Below are positions 9,446 through 17,872 of a stretch of DNA of 64,000 nt, one piece after another. Below the pieces are notes generated by a model. It had not been told where the DNA came from, ran no database searches, and saw only the letters and a program-made list of their open reading frames with translations. The position numbers and the translations under genes are program-made. The stretch is from Chromatiaceae bacterium. Lineage in GTDB: Bacteria; Pseudomonadota; Gammaproteobacteria; Chromatiales; Chromatiaceae. The stretch is from NCBI GenBank assembly GCA_016714645.1, contig JADKCI010000005.1, positions 248,001-312,000 of the forward strand. Reading direction: 5' to 3'. Every line of letters starts with the position of its first letter. The first letter of the stretch is position 1.

Positions 9446-10207
9446 TTAGCGTGTATCCCAAAAGATAAGCGTTTTAACAGCTTTACTGATCAATTGGTAG
9501 CCTTGGTCACTCATGTAGGTAACCACCGCATCATCGGCGGCGTCGGCAAGCGTTTTCGCTTGCAAGGCTTCGGCCAATACAACGACTGGCCTGTATCTAT
9601 CCCAATTATTAGAACGCAAAACATTTAGGTCGAGTCCTTCCGCGTCTACGCTGAGAAAATCAATTCGCTGCTCGTTGTTTATATTTTCGCCAAGGACGGT
9701 AGATAATCGACGCGTTTTGATCTGAGTTCGTTTTAAGAGCCGATAAGATCTGAGCCCATCGCGTTCCTGTGCTAGGCTTTCTGAGAAAGTATTCAGCGCA
9801 GACTCATTAAACTCATAGTAAGTTAATTCGCTATCGTTGTCAGAAATCGCGAACTCAAGATTGATATCACGAGGCCTTAGTTCGTTGAAAACCTTCATAC
9901 ATCCCGGAAATGGGTCGATATTGATTCCCCACCAACCCCGTAGGTAGAAGCGATAGGTATTCGAGAATCGTTGCGGATGGTGCGCACCCACATCAACGTA
10001 AAATCCAGGGTCTTTTTTGTCGTCGAAAAGACGCGACAAAATCACATCCTCCCCTTCTTGGGAAAAAGATATTTCGTGATGTTCTAATAAGGCCCGAGGG
10101 AAAATAAAATATTGCTTTGGGTAGAGTGCAGTGTGCAATCTAGCTTTAACGGACGAGATCCTTCCGCTAGTTCGTTCCAGAAACCTAATCAGATGATAGT
10201 TATTCAT
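9446..10207 (-). CDS. FkbM family methyltransferase
   Basis: About 253 aa from the ATG at 10207; the frame also allows 10225. The chosen ATG overlaps the TGA stop of the upstream ABC ATPase gene (ATGA), implying coupled translation. The SAM site is FYVDVGAHHPQRFSNT, preceded by SFSQEGEDVILSRLF, which is the usual FkbM opening. The later motif IDFLSVDAEGLDLNVL is the second FkbM signature. Like the 3' half of the adjacent ATPase gene it is AT-rich. It probably caps or decorates the exported glycan. Confidence 0.85.
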   Translation of the reverse strand: MNNYHLIRFLERTSGRISSVKARLHTALYPKQYFIFPRALLEHHEISFSQEGEDVILSRLFDDKKDPGFYVDVGAHHPQRFSNTYRFYLRGWWGINIDPFPGCMKVFNELRPRDINLEFAISDNDSELTYYEFNESALNTFSESLAQERDGLRSYRLLKRTQIKTRRLSTVLGENINNEQRIDFLSVDAEGLDLNVLRSNNWDRYRPVVVLAEALQAKTLADAADDAVVTYMSDQGYQLISKAVKTLIFWDTR

Positions 10208-11484
10208 GTTGCCACAGCTCGCCAATCACCGCGCAACATGATGGGCCCAATACCACTATGGGGGACGCATCCCGTTCCATAAAAGTCTCCTCCTTCTACG
10301 TCTACGATCCCGACGGGATCTTTCGGCCAATCAAGTTCTCGTCTACCGCCCAGGATTCTCGCCCCTATGAGGTAACGTCCGGTAGACAATGGTAGGTCAT
10401 CAACATAGCACCTAATTGTTCCGATTCCGACCAACTCCGAGAATTTATGGTGTGAGTAATCACTATACAAGATGGCCAGGGTATCACCCAAGGTTGTATG
10501 TACTGAAAAGCCGATACTGACATCTTTAACTGGCATAATGGAAAACACTTCATAGTCGAAAGCTAAAACGAGTTTAGAGCCAGACGCCACGGCATGACAA
10601 ATATTACCTTTTGCATCCTCGATCCTGAAGCCGGTAAGTCTGATATCACCTGAACCGCTACGATTGATGTCGCGCGGTATGCTGCCATCTTCCGTGAGTG
10701 GCTTGATAAGTTGAAGATAGAACCCCAGCGCATTTTTTGTCAGCCCGCTGAAGGCTACTCGACCGTTTTTGAGCACTAGACAGTGCGTACACAAGTTTTC
10801 GATTGAAGCCATTTGATGGCTTACAAACAGAATGGTCCGCCCTTGATTGGCGACGTCTCCCATTTTTCCAAGGCACTTCTTTTGGAATGCCGCATCGCCC
10901 ACCGCCAGCACCTCATCGATGATGAGAATCTCTGGCTCCAGGTGGGCGGCCACCGCGAACGCCAGCCGCACCGTCATCCCCGAGGAGTAGCGCTTGACCG
11001 GGGTGTCGATGAACTGCGCCATCTCGGCGAACTCAACAATCTCGTCGAGCTTCCGGCTGACCTCCGGGCGGGTCATGCCGAGGATGGTGCCGTTGAGGTA
11101 GATGTTTTCGCGGCCGGTGAGCTCCGGGTGGAAGCCGGTGCCGACTTCGAGCAGGCTGCCGACGCGGCCTTTGATCTTAACCCGGCCTTCGGTGGGGGCG
11201 GTGATGCGGGAGAGGATTTTGAGCAGGGTGCTCTTGCCGGCGCCGTTGCGGCCGATGATGCCGAGGATTTCGCCTTGCTTGACCTCGAGGTTGATGTCGC
11301 GCAGGGCCCAGATCTGGCCATCCTTGCGGTTGCCGTGGTCGCTTTCGCCGATCGGCAGCAGGGGATCGGGCTGGCCGCGGAGCTTGGCCCACCAGCGGTT
11401 GACGTCCTCGCGCAGAGTGCCGCCGCCGATGAGGCCGAGACGGTAGTATTTACTGAGGTGTTCGACTTGGATGACGACGGACAT
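10204..11484 (-). CDS. wzt: polysaccharide ABC transporter ATP-binding protein (Wzt-like)
   Basis: 426 aa, with ATPase domain and C-terminal carbohydrate-binding extension. Walker A is GRNGAGKST (residues 78-86), the ABC signature YSSGM (166-170), Walker B ILIIDE with D190/E191, and the switch His is H223. Residues about 245-426 form the Wzt C-terminal domain, which recognises the end of the exported glycan. Base composition changes inside the gene: the ATPase half is GC-rich, while the C-terminal half is lower in GC (25 of 60 G+C in bases 10441-10500 against 37 of 60 in 11161-11220). The permease gene lies upstream but is separated by a nuclease remnant. Confidence 0.9.
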   Translation of the reverse strand: MSVVIQVEHLSKYYRLGLIGGGTLREDVNRWWAKLRGQPDPLLPIGESDHGNRKDGQIWALRDINLEVKQGEILGIIGRNGAGKSTLLKILSRITAPTEGRVKIKGRVGSLLEVGTGFHPELTGRENIYLNGTILGMTRPEVSRKLDEIVEFAEMAQFIDTPVKRYSSGMTVRLAFAVAAHLEPEILIIDEVLAVGDAAFQKKCLGKMGDVANQGRTILFVSHQMASIENLCTHCLVLKNGRVAFSGLTKNALGFYLQLIKPLTEDGSIPRDINRSGSGDIRLTGFRIEDAKGNICHAVASGSKLVLAFDYEVFSIMPVKDVSIGFSVHTTLGDTLAILYSDYSHHKFSELVGIGTIRCYVDDLPLSTGRYLIGARILGGRRELDWPKDPVGIVDVEGGDFYGTGCVPHSGIGPIMLRGDWRAVAT

Positions 11485-11600
11485 GAATGGCGGAGGTGAG
11501 GTTAAGGCTTTGTCTGCGTTGAGTGTTGAGCCATCGCCATGCCTTGTGCTTCAGGCTGCGTGTCGGGATGGGCCTGGGGCGTTGGTGGGGTTTGGCGGCG

Positions 11601-12146
11601 CTAGTCTTGGCTGAGAACCTCGTCGAGGGTCTGGGCGGTGAGTACCCGCTCGGACCAGATCAGCAGGGTGTCGGCGTCGGCGGATTCGATGCGTTTTTGG
11701 ATGGCGTCGGGGAGTTCCCCGAAACGCAGCCGCACCAGGGCGGTGAGGACGCGGGCTTCGCCGCGTTGCACGCCCTGCTCGAGACCTTCTTGTCTGCCTT
11801 CTTGTCTGCCTTCTTGTCGGCCTTCTTGTCGGCCTTCTTGCCGGCCTTCTTGTCTGCCTTCTTGTTTGCCTTCTTCAATGAATCGCTGAGCAAATCCGGT
11901 CATGGTGCTGGCCTCTTGCGGGTAAAGTTGGGCGTAACGCTGGCGCTCATTGTCGTCCAGGTCGGCATAGATGTCGATGAAGTCAAGGTATTTGAGCCGC
12001 CGCTCGGGGTGGGGTTCCAGCTCAATGAGGCCGCGCATAGCCTGGGCGTACACCAGAATCTTGTCTTGGGGGTCGTAGGCCATGTTGGGCAGGTTGAGCC
12101 GGGCTACCAGGTTGCGGCTGGCCAGGTAGTCGCGGGCGGGGGCGGT
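11601..12146 (-). pseudogene. 5'-truncated Rpn-type (PD-(D/E)XK) nuclease/transposase remnant
   Basis: About 181 codons with protein-like sequence: a LNLPNMAYDPQDKI stretch, a LEPHPERRLKYLDFIDIYADL block, a Q/E/G/R repeat and a C-terminal LRFGELPDAIQKRI helix region. These match the C-terminal half of Rpn/DUF4351-type proteins. The catalytic N-terminal half is missing. Recognisable sequence starts exactly where the ABC permease gene ends, and the open frame upstream is merely an out-of-frame reading of that permease gene. There is no credible start codon. I read it as a decayed insertion between wzm and wzt. Confidence 0.65.
11785..11868. repeat. 12-bp tandem repeat, seven units (RQEG-coding)
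   Basis: Seven tandem copies of a 12-base unit close to CCTTCTTGTCTG on the plus strand, starting at 11785, 11797, 11809, 11821, 11833, 11845 and 11857, with a partial eighth at 11869. On the minus strand each unit encodes R/K-Q-E-G within the Rpn-type remnant. Because the unit is a multiple of three, copy-number change would not shift the frame. Units differ at one to three positions. Confidence 0.9.
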
Positions 12147-13009
12147 CAGACCGTGTCCATGAAGGTGCGTTCGACCTTGTTGAACAACAGGATGCCGATC
12201 AGCAGGGTGATGCTGATGAGGACGGCGCTGTAGGCGAGCCCGACGAGGCTGAAGGTGCCGGCGCCGAGGTAGGCGAAGCGGAAGGCTTCCATGATGGGGG
12301 CAATGGGGTTCAGAGCCATCCAGGCCCGGTAGGGTTCCGGCAGGGCGGACAGGGGGTAGATGATGGGGGTGGCGTACATGAGAAGCTGCACGCCGAAGCC
12401 CACCAGGACGGTCAGGTCGCGGTAGCGGGTGGTGAGGGCCGAGACGATGACGCCGAGACCCATGCCCAGAGCGGCCATCAGGATGAGCAGCAAGGGGGTG
12501 AGCAGGACCCAGACGTTGGGGTTGAGGTCGGCGCCGCGCCAGATGAAGAAACCCAGGAAGCATAGGAAGAAAAAGAACTGGATGGCGAAGGCGATGAGTT
12601 TGGAGAGCAGGCTGGCCACGGGTACGGCCAGGCGCGGGAAATAGACCTTGCCGAAGATGCCGGCGTTGCCGATGAAGGTGTTGGAGGTCCCGGTGAGGAC
12701 GTTGGCGAAATAGGTCCAGACGACGGTGCCGGCCATGTAGAAGAGGAAGGGGGGGGTGCCTTCCGTGGAGATTTGGGCGATGTGGCCGAAGACGACAGTG
12801 AAGATGAGGGTAGTGAAGAGGGGCTGGATGAAGTGCCAGGCCGGACCCAGGATGGTCTGTTTGTATTGGGCGACGAAGTCGCGGTGGACGAAGAGGTAGA
12901 TGAGGTCGCGATAGCGCCAGAGTTCGCGGAGCTTGAGGTCGAAGAGGTGACCGTGGGGCTCGATGATCTGTGTCCATGCGGGCTCGGGGCTGGGTCGATC
13001 AAGTGTCAT
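12146..13009 (-). CDS. wzm: polysaccharide ABC transporter permease (Wzm-like)
   Basis: 287 aa with about six hydrophobic segments. It starts after the N-terminal amphipathic stretch LWRYRDLIYLFVHRDFVAQYKQT, whose motif (RDLIYLF, ending near YKQTILGPAW) is typical of ABC-2 polysaccharide exporters. The C-terminal NPIAPIMEAFRFAYLG and FNKVERTFMDTV are also characteristic, so the protein ends naturally despite adjoining the nuclease remnant. It forms the inner-membrane channel for undecaprenyl-linked glycan, driven by the Wzt ATPase encoded about 660 bases downstream. In intact loci the two genes are adjacent. Confidence 0.9.
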   Translation of the reverse strand: MTLDRPSPEPAWTQIIEPHGHLFDLKLRELWRYRDLIYLFVHRDFVAQYKQTILGPAWHFIQPLFTTLIFTVVFGHIAQISTEGTPPFLFYMAGTVVWTYFANVLTGTSNTFIGNAGIFGKVYFPRLAVPVASLLSKLIAFAIQFFFFLCFLGFFIWRGADLNPNVWVLLTPLLLILMAALGMGLGVIVSALTTRYRDLTVLVGFGVQLLMYATPIIYPLSALPEPYRAWMALNPIAPIMEAFRFAYLGAGTFSLVGLAYSAVLISITLLIGILLFNKVERTFMDTV

Positions 13010-13027
13010 GTCTGCTGCGTGGGAGTT

Positions 13028-13084
13028 AAAAAAAGGGGTCAGTACCCTTTTCGGTTTAAGAAAAGGGTACTGACCCCGTTTTTT
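13028..13084. repeat. REP-like palindrome with poly-A/T flanks; likely terminator on minus strand
   Basis: A perfect 18-bp inverted repeat: GGGGTCAGTACCCTTTTC at 13035-13052 pairs with its reverse complement at 13060-13077 around a 7-base loop. It is flanked by seven A's on the left and a T-run on the right. Read on the minus strand it is a hairpin followed by TTTTTTT, so it could terminate transcription between gmd2 and wzm. The stop codon of gmd2 lies in the loop. A close single copy recurs near 26,038-26,063. Confidence 0.85.
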
Positions 13085-14030
13085 GCTCAGACTCGGCCAT
13101 GCGGCGGACGATGTCCATGAGGCCGCAACGGGCGGTCCAGCCGAGGCGGTCCTGGGCTTTGCGGGCGTCGCCCCGATTGTCCATGATCTCCGCCGGGCGG
13201 AAGAGGGTGCGGTCGATCACGACGTGGTCGCGCCAGTCGAGCGAGAAGGTGCGGAAGGCGTGGTCGACGAATTCCTGCAAGCTGTGGGACTGCCCCGTGG
13301 CGATGACGAAATCGTCGGCCTGATCCTGTTGGAGCATGCGCCACATGGCGTCGACATACTCGGGCGCCCATCCCCAGTCCCGACGGATCTCGAGGTTGCC
13401 CAAGCAGAGTTGCTCCTTGCTACCCGCGGCGATGCGGCAGGCGCTTGCGATGATCTTGCGGGTCACGAACCGCTCGGGGCGTAAGGGGGATTCGTGGTTG
13501 AACAGGATGCCAGTACACGCGAAGAGTCCATAGGCTTCGCGGTAGTTCGCGACCTCCCAATAGGCGGCTGCCTTTGCCACGGCATAGGGGCTGCGGGGAT
13601 GGAGGGGTGTGTCCTCGTTGGCCGCCCGGCCTCCGGTGTGGCCGAAGCCCTCGCTCGATCCGGCATTATAGAGTCGGATGGGCTGGCCGGTGAAACGGAT
13701 GGCCTCGAGCAGGTTGAGCGTGCCGAGGGTGATACTTTCCAGGGTCTCGACGGGTTGCTCGAAGGAGAGGCCGACCGAGCTTTGACCGGCCAGGTTATAG
13801 ACCTCGTCCGGGCGCACCCGGGTCAACGCACTGAGAACACTACGGAAGTCGGTGAGCACCATGGATTCGACCGACACGCGGTCGCGGATGCCGAGCCGCC
13901 GCAGATTCCCAAAGCCCGCCATCTGCGCGTCGCGCGAGGTCCCGACGACGCGATACCCCTGGTCGAGCAATAGCCTGGCCAGGTAGGCCCCGTCCTGCCC
14001 GGAGATGCCGCAGATGAGTGCCGTGGTCAT
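13056..14030 (-). CDS. gmd: GDP-mannose 4,6-dehydratase paralogue 2
   Basis: 324 aa. The Rossmann motif is ALICGISGQDGAYLARLL; the catalytic set is S-S-E in YNAGSSEGFG plus Tyr and Lys in SPYAVAK. The family block GILFNHESP...RFVTRKI and the DWGWAPEYVDAMW motif are shared with the paralogue at 5.2-6.2 kb, and the two proteins are closely similar throughout. It should make GDP-4-keto-6-deoxymannose. Its ATG overlaps the stop of the upstream GT4 gene (ATGA). The last residues, about QKTGSVPFS, are encoded by the REP-like palindrome, so the original C-terminus has been replaced. Confidence 0.85.
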   Translation of the reverse strand: MTTALICGISGQDGAYLARLLLDQGYRVVGTSRDAQMAGFGNLRRLGIRDRVSVESMVLTDFRSVLSALTRVRPDEVYNLAGQSSVGLSFEQPVETLESITLGTLNLLEAIRFTGQPIRLYNAGSSEGFGHTGGRAANEDTPLHPRSPYAVAKAAAYWEVANYREAYGLFACTGILFNHESPLRPERFVTRKIIASACRIAAGSKEQLCLGNLEIRRDWGWAPEYVDAMWRMLQQDQADDFVIATGQSHSLQEFVDHAFRTFSLDWRDHVVIDRTLFRPAEIMDNRGDARKAQDRLGWTARCGLMDIVRRMAESEQKTGSVPFS

Positions 14031-15115
14031 GGGTATCCCGAGACGATCTCGCTCAGTCGCGCGGTGAAGCGCTCGAATGAAAAGTAGTCGAGCCCCGGGG
14101 GGATGGCCTTGGGGCGGCGCAGGGCTTGGGTGATGGCGTTGCGCAGGGCATCGCGATCATCCGGGTCGACCAGCAGGCCGAGCGCGCCGTCGCGCACAGC
14201 CTCGCGGCTACCGTCGAGCGTGCTGGCCACGACGGGCACGCCACAGGCCATGGCTTCGAGGAAGACGAAGCCAAACCCTTCGCCGCGACCCGGCATGACG
14301 AAGGCATCGGCCAATCGATAATGATCGGCCTTTTCCCCCTCCTCGATCCGGCCAGCAAAGACGACGCGATCGGAAACACCGAGCGCCTGGGCCTTTTGCT
14401 GCAGCCGGAGCCGATCATCGCCGTCGCCGACGACGAGGTACGCGAGGCCAGGGATCTCCCCGGCGAGGGCGGGGAGGACCTCCAGCATCTCGTCGATGCC
14501 TTTGTACCGCTCGGCGGCATCGAGGCGACCAAGCGTGAGCAGCACGGTTCGGCCGTCGAGTCGGTAACGGCGCAGGAGCGCGGGCTCCTTCGGCCCGGTT
14601 CCGTACCGCTCGGCGTGGATCGCGTTCGGCAGCAGGTAGACATGACGCACCTGCGAGCCAGTCCAATTCAGGAAGCGACGGCGGGTATGATCGCTGATCG
14701 ACACCACCCGGTCGACCCGGCGGGCCAGGCGGTTGGACAACCCACTCGCGGTCGGCTGCCAGGCGTCGATCCCGTAGATCATGAGGAGCACTGGCGCTCC
14801 CGTCATCCGCCGCGCAAGATAGGCCAAGGGTAGCAGGTTGATATGCCCGCAGACGATCAGGTCGAAGGCCCGGTCCGAGACGAATCGACGCAGGAGCGCC
14901 ATCACATAGCGGGCCTTTCCGCCGACCGACTCCGTGACGTAGGACAGCCGCGGCGGGAGTGGCTCCGGCTCCGGCTCCGCGGGCCGCAGGCGCGGCAGGG
15001 CGACCACCTCGGTGCAATGAGGCAGCGCACACAGGGCGGTGAGCAGGTCCCGGTTGTAGACCGAGATGCCACCAAAGCCGCCAAAGGCCTCCGTGACCAA
15101 CGCAAGCACCCGCAT
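14027..15115 (-). CDS. family 4 (GT-B) glycosyltransferase
   Basis: 362 aa. The N-terminal acceptor domain carries the glycine-rich loop GGFGGISVYNRDLL, and the linker has SISDHTRRRF. The C-terminal donor domain has LLTLGRLDAAERYKGIDEML, VVGDGDDRLRL and the PGRGEGFGFVFLEAMACGVPVV block with the E-x7-E pair. This is a clear GT4 enzyme. It is coupled by a 4-base overlap to gmd2 downstream and follows the asparagine synthase gene by a few bases, so the three are one transcription unit. Confidence 0.9.
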   Translation of the reverse strand: MRVLALVTEAFGGFGGISVYNRDLLTALCALPHCTEVVALPRLRPAEPEPEPLPPRLSYVTESVGGKARYVMALLRRFVSDRAFDLIVCGHINLLPLAYLARRMTGAPVLLMIYGIDAWQPTASGLSNRLARRVDRVVSISDHTRRRFLNWTGSQVRHVYLLPNAIHAERYGTGPKEPALLRRYRLDGRTVLLTLGRLDAAERYKGIDEMLEVLPALAGEIPGLAYLVVGDGDDRLRLQQKAQALGVSDRVVFAGRIEEGEKADHYRLADAFVMPGRGEGFGFVFLEAMACGVPVVASTLDGSREAVRDGALGLLVDPDDRDALRNAITQALRRPKAIPPGLDYFSFERFTARLSEIVSGYP

Positions 15116-15121
15116 CCGCGT

Positions 15122-17014
15122 CTAGCCCAAGGTGGTCCCGAGGACGTAGGCGAGTCGGCGTGACCAGTGGCAGCCGTCGCGGCGGAGCAGAGGGACGCGC
15201 CGCCAGTCGCCCAGGCGCTCGGCGCGTTCGACCCAACGGCCGGTGGGGATGGTGAAGCCGGTCTTGGGGCGGGCGAGGATCGCCGGGGGAAGGGGCCGGG
15301 TTGGGCTCGCGGCCAGGAGCGCCTTGCCGTTGAGTCGGGCCGCGGTCCCGAGCAGCCCGGCGAGGGTGCGCAGGAGGGTGGCATCGACCAGGGGCAGGCG
15401 GATCTCGAGGGAGTGGCTCATGCCGGCCCAGTCGGCATCGCGGAGCAGTTGATTGCGCATGTAGAGGGATGATTCCATGGCGGCAACCCGGGCAAAGGGG
15501 GTCTGGGGGTCGGGCCGCAGGGTCGCCTGGATGTGGTCGAGGGGCAGGAGCCGGGTCAGGCCCTCATGGGCCAGGTCCGCGCCAATGAGGGCCGGGAGTT
15601 CCCAGGGCATGAAGAGCCCGCGGCGCAGGAGGTAGGCCCCGGGGTAGGTGCCGCCGTATTCGATGAGGCCGCCGGCCTTGGGGCTGAGGGCGGGTAGCCA
15701 GGGGCCGAGGGCGGTGAACAGGTGGCGCAGGGCGCGGCCGAGGCCGGGGATGCGGCCAACGAGGGCGAAGCGGCCGACCCAGCGGGGGATGTCGCGGAAG
15801 GCGGGATAGCCGCCAAACAGTTCGTCGCCGCCGAGGCCGGAGATGGCCACCTTTAGCCCCTGCTCGCGGGCGGCCTGGCTGACGAACCAGGTGTTGATGC
15901 CGTCGATGCTGGGCTGGTCCATGGCGTCGATCACGGCGGGCAGGTGGGCCTGGAAGCTCTGCTCGGTAATGACGCGCGTGATATGGGCGGTGCCGTAGCG
16001 GCGGGCGATCGCCTCGGCGAGGGGCGACTCATCGTCGGGGGTGCCGCGATATTCCTCGAAGGCGAGGGTGATGGTTTGCAGCCGCGGGCGGTCCGCCGGG
16101 AGTCCGGCGCTGTCGGCGGGGGGCATGGTCCCGGGCATCGGCTCCGTCATCGGCTCGGCCATGAGGGCTAAGAGGGTGCTGGAGTCCACCCCCGCCGACA
16201 GGAAGGCGCCGACGGGGACGTCCGCGACCAGGTGGTGCCGGACCGAGTCGACCAGGGCCTGGCGGACGCCGGACGCCAGGGCGATGGGGTCGTTGGCCGT
16301 GGGGACATTGCTGGCCGCGGCAAAGGTGGCGGCCACCGAGAAGTAGCACACCGGCGCCGCCACCCCCTGCTCGCCGGCGAGGAGGTAGCTGCCGGCGGGC
16401 AGTTCGTGGATGGCGCGGTAGCGGGTGTAGGGCTCGGGGACGCTGCCAAAGAGGTAGAAGCCGACGATCCCGGCGGGATCGGGGTCGCGGGCAATGGCAC
16501 CTCCAGCCAGGAGCGCCTTGACCTGGGAGGCAAGGCGCAGGGTGTTGCCGTCGTCCGACCAGTAGAGGGGCTTGATGCCGTAGGGATCGCGGGCGAGAAA
16601 CAGGTTGCGCCGGGCGCCGTCCCACAGGGCAAAGGCGAACATGCCGCGGAGGTCGTGGACCATGGCCGCACCCTTATCGGCGTAGAGGTGGAGCAGGACC
16701 TCGGTGTCGGAGTTGGAGCGGAAGACGCGGCCCTTGGCCTCCAGGTCCCGCCGGAGGGCGCGGTAGTTGTAGATCTCGCCGTTGAAGGTGACCACCAGGC
16801 AGCCGTCGGCACTCACCATGGGCTGGGCGCCGCGCGGGGACAGGTCGATGATCGAGAGGCGACGATGACCGAGGGCGAGGCGGCCGTCGTCGGAATACCA
16901 CTCGCCCTGGCCGTCCGGGCCGCGCGCCTGCATCTGGTCGCGGATGCGGCGTAGTTCATCCCGGTCCACCGAGGCGGTCGGGCGGTAGGCGTAGAGGCCG
17001 GCGATGCCGCACAT
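15122..17014 (-). CDS. asnB: glutamine-hydrolysing asparagine synthase
   Basis: 630 aa from the ATG at 17014, set by the invariant MCGIAG start whose Cys2 is the amidotransferase nucleophile; the frame extends to 17098 but that part would block the nucleophile. The glutaminase domain has RGPDGQGEW, RRLSIID and FNGEIYNY. The synthetase domain has the ATP pyrophosphatase loop LSAGVDSS and SGLGGDELFGGYP. AsnB-type enzymes are common in polysaccharide loci, where they may amidate uronic acids; that role is inferred. An insert of low complexity (about residues 300-325, M/P-rich) follows the ATP loop. It retains the Gln domain, unlike a free-standing lasso cyclase call. Confidence 0.85.
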   Translation of the reverse strand: MCGIAGLYAYRPTASVDRDELRRIRDQMQARGPDGQGEWYSDDGRLALGHRRLSIIDLSPRGAQPMVSADGCLVVTFNGEIYNYRALRRDLEAKGRVFRSNSDTEVLLHLYADKGAAMVHDLRGMFAFALWDGARRNLFLARDPYGIKPLYWSDDGNTLRLASQVKALLAGGAIARDPDPAGIVGFYLFGSVPEPYTRYRAIHELPAGSYLLAGEQGVAAPVCYFSVAATFAAASNVPTANDPIALASGVRQALVDSVRHHLVADVPVGAFLSAGVDSSTLLALMAEPMTEPMPGTMPPADSAGLPADRPRLQTITLAFEEYRGTPDDESPLAEAIARRYGTAHITRVITEQSFQAHLPAVIDAMDQPSIDGINTWFVSQAAREQGLKVAISGLGGDELFGGYPAFRDIPRWVGRFALVGRIPGLGRALRHLFTALGPWLPALSPKAGGLIEYGGTYPGAYLLRRGLFMPWELPALIGADLAHEGLTRLLPLDHIQATLRPDPQTPFARVAAMESSLYMRNQLLRDADWAGMSHSLEIRLPLVDATLLRTLAGLLGTAARLNGKALLAASPTRPLPPAILARPKTGFTIPTGRWVERAERLGDWRRVPLLRRDGCHWSRRLAYVLGTTLG

Positions 17015-17131
17015 GGGGTTGGATGACCGGTGGGGGGTGAGGGGTGTGCGGGAAGGTGTTTGTCGCGGAAGGACCAGACTGGCGCCACTGGTCCTCATGC
17101 CCTGGCACCCCTTCCAAGGGGGCCGTCGGAT

Positions 17132-17150
17132 GGCACGCTACCGCCCTACC
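17132..17150. repeat. 19-bp intergenic motif shared with 30943-30961
   Basis: GGCACGCTACCGCCCTACC occurs identically here, upstream of asnB, and again at 30943-30961 upstream of a GT4 gene. Both copies are in spacers upstream of minus-strand glycan genes. It could be a regulatory site or a small dispersed repeat. Confidence 0.5.
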
Positions 17151-17236
17151 CTGTCCAACTGGTCGGGTATGGATGGGTTTTTGGCCCAAATGGACCGGTA
17201 TCCATGCGCCAGCCACCAGGCCCGACGCCCTTCCAC

Positions 17237-17872
17237 CTAGGGAGGCGGCGCGCTCTGAAAGAACAGGGCCGCGAGAATCAAGACGCAGATCAGGACCAGC
17301 CCCGTGAAGAAGCGATGCTCGAAGCTGGCCGCACTGCCGAGGGCCTGGCGGATACGTTCGCCGATGAAGGGCAAGGATCGCGGGGCACGCCGAGGGCGAT
17401 GGCGCCGGGCAGGCCCTCGGGTGCGCACGGGAAGCGGCTGGGCGGGGTCGCGGGAGGCCGCGGTGTGGTGGGGCCGCTGGGTGAAGGCCGCATAGGCGAG
17501 GTTGATGGCCTCCAGCCGGCCGTTGAGTTGCGTCGCTCGTTGGGGTTGGCGGTCGGGATGATAGGCATGGATGAGATGGTGATAACGCCGGCGGGCGGCC
17601 GCCGGGTCGGTGCCCTCGGCCAAGCCTAGGATGCGTGCCGGGTGACCGGGCGGCCCGGCGAAAAGCAGTTGGTCGAGCAGGGCATAGCCGCGTTCGCCGG
17701 AGAGGGCGCGGGTGAGGCCGCAGCGCCTGATCGCCTCGTCGAGCACGGCAACCCTGGGATTGTCGGGGTTCCCCAGCCAAACCAGCAGCGGGTCGAGGTG
17801 CTCCAGCACCACCGGGTCGGAACGGCCGGTGAGCAGGGCCAGGGCGATCTGATGCGGCCAGTCCGTGTTCAT
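17237..17872 (-). CDS. membrane-anchored J-domain protein
   Basis: 211 aa. A J-domain spans about residues 78-130: ILGLAEGTDPAAARRRYHHLIHAYHPDRQ with the essential H105-P106-D107 tripeptide, then an asparagine-containing helix LEAINLAYAAF. A basic linker follows, and one C-terminal hydrophobic segment (about 188-206) should anchor it in the inner membrane. There is no Gly/Phe or zinc domain, so it is a type III J-protein recruiting DnaK. It overlaps the upstream gene by four bases (ATGA), tying it to the polysaccharide operon. Its client is unknown. Confidence 0.75.
   Translation of the reverse strand: MNTDWPHQIALALLTGRSDPVVLEHLDPLLVWLGNPDNPRVAVLDEAIRRCGLTRALSGERGYALLDQLLFAGPPGHPARILGLAEGTDPAAARRRYHHLIHAYHPDRQPQRATQLNGRLEAINLAYAAFTQRPHHTAASRDPAQPLPVRTRGPARRHRPRRAPRSLPFIGERIRQALGSAASFEHRFFTGLVLICVLILAALFFQSAPPP

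Noticed and set aside
12147..12977. N-terminal extension of the Rpn-type remnant
   Set aside because: It is an out-of-frame reading of the wzm gene on the same strand, Pro/His/Arg-rich, with no nuclease motif.
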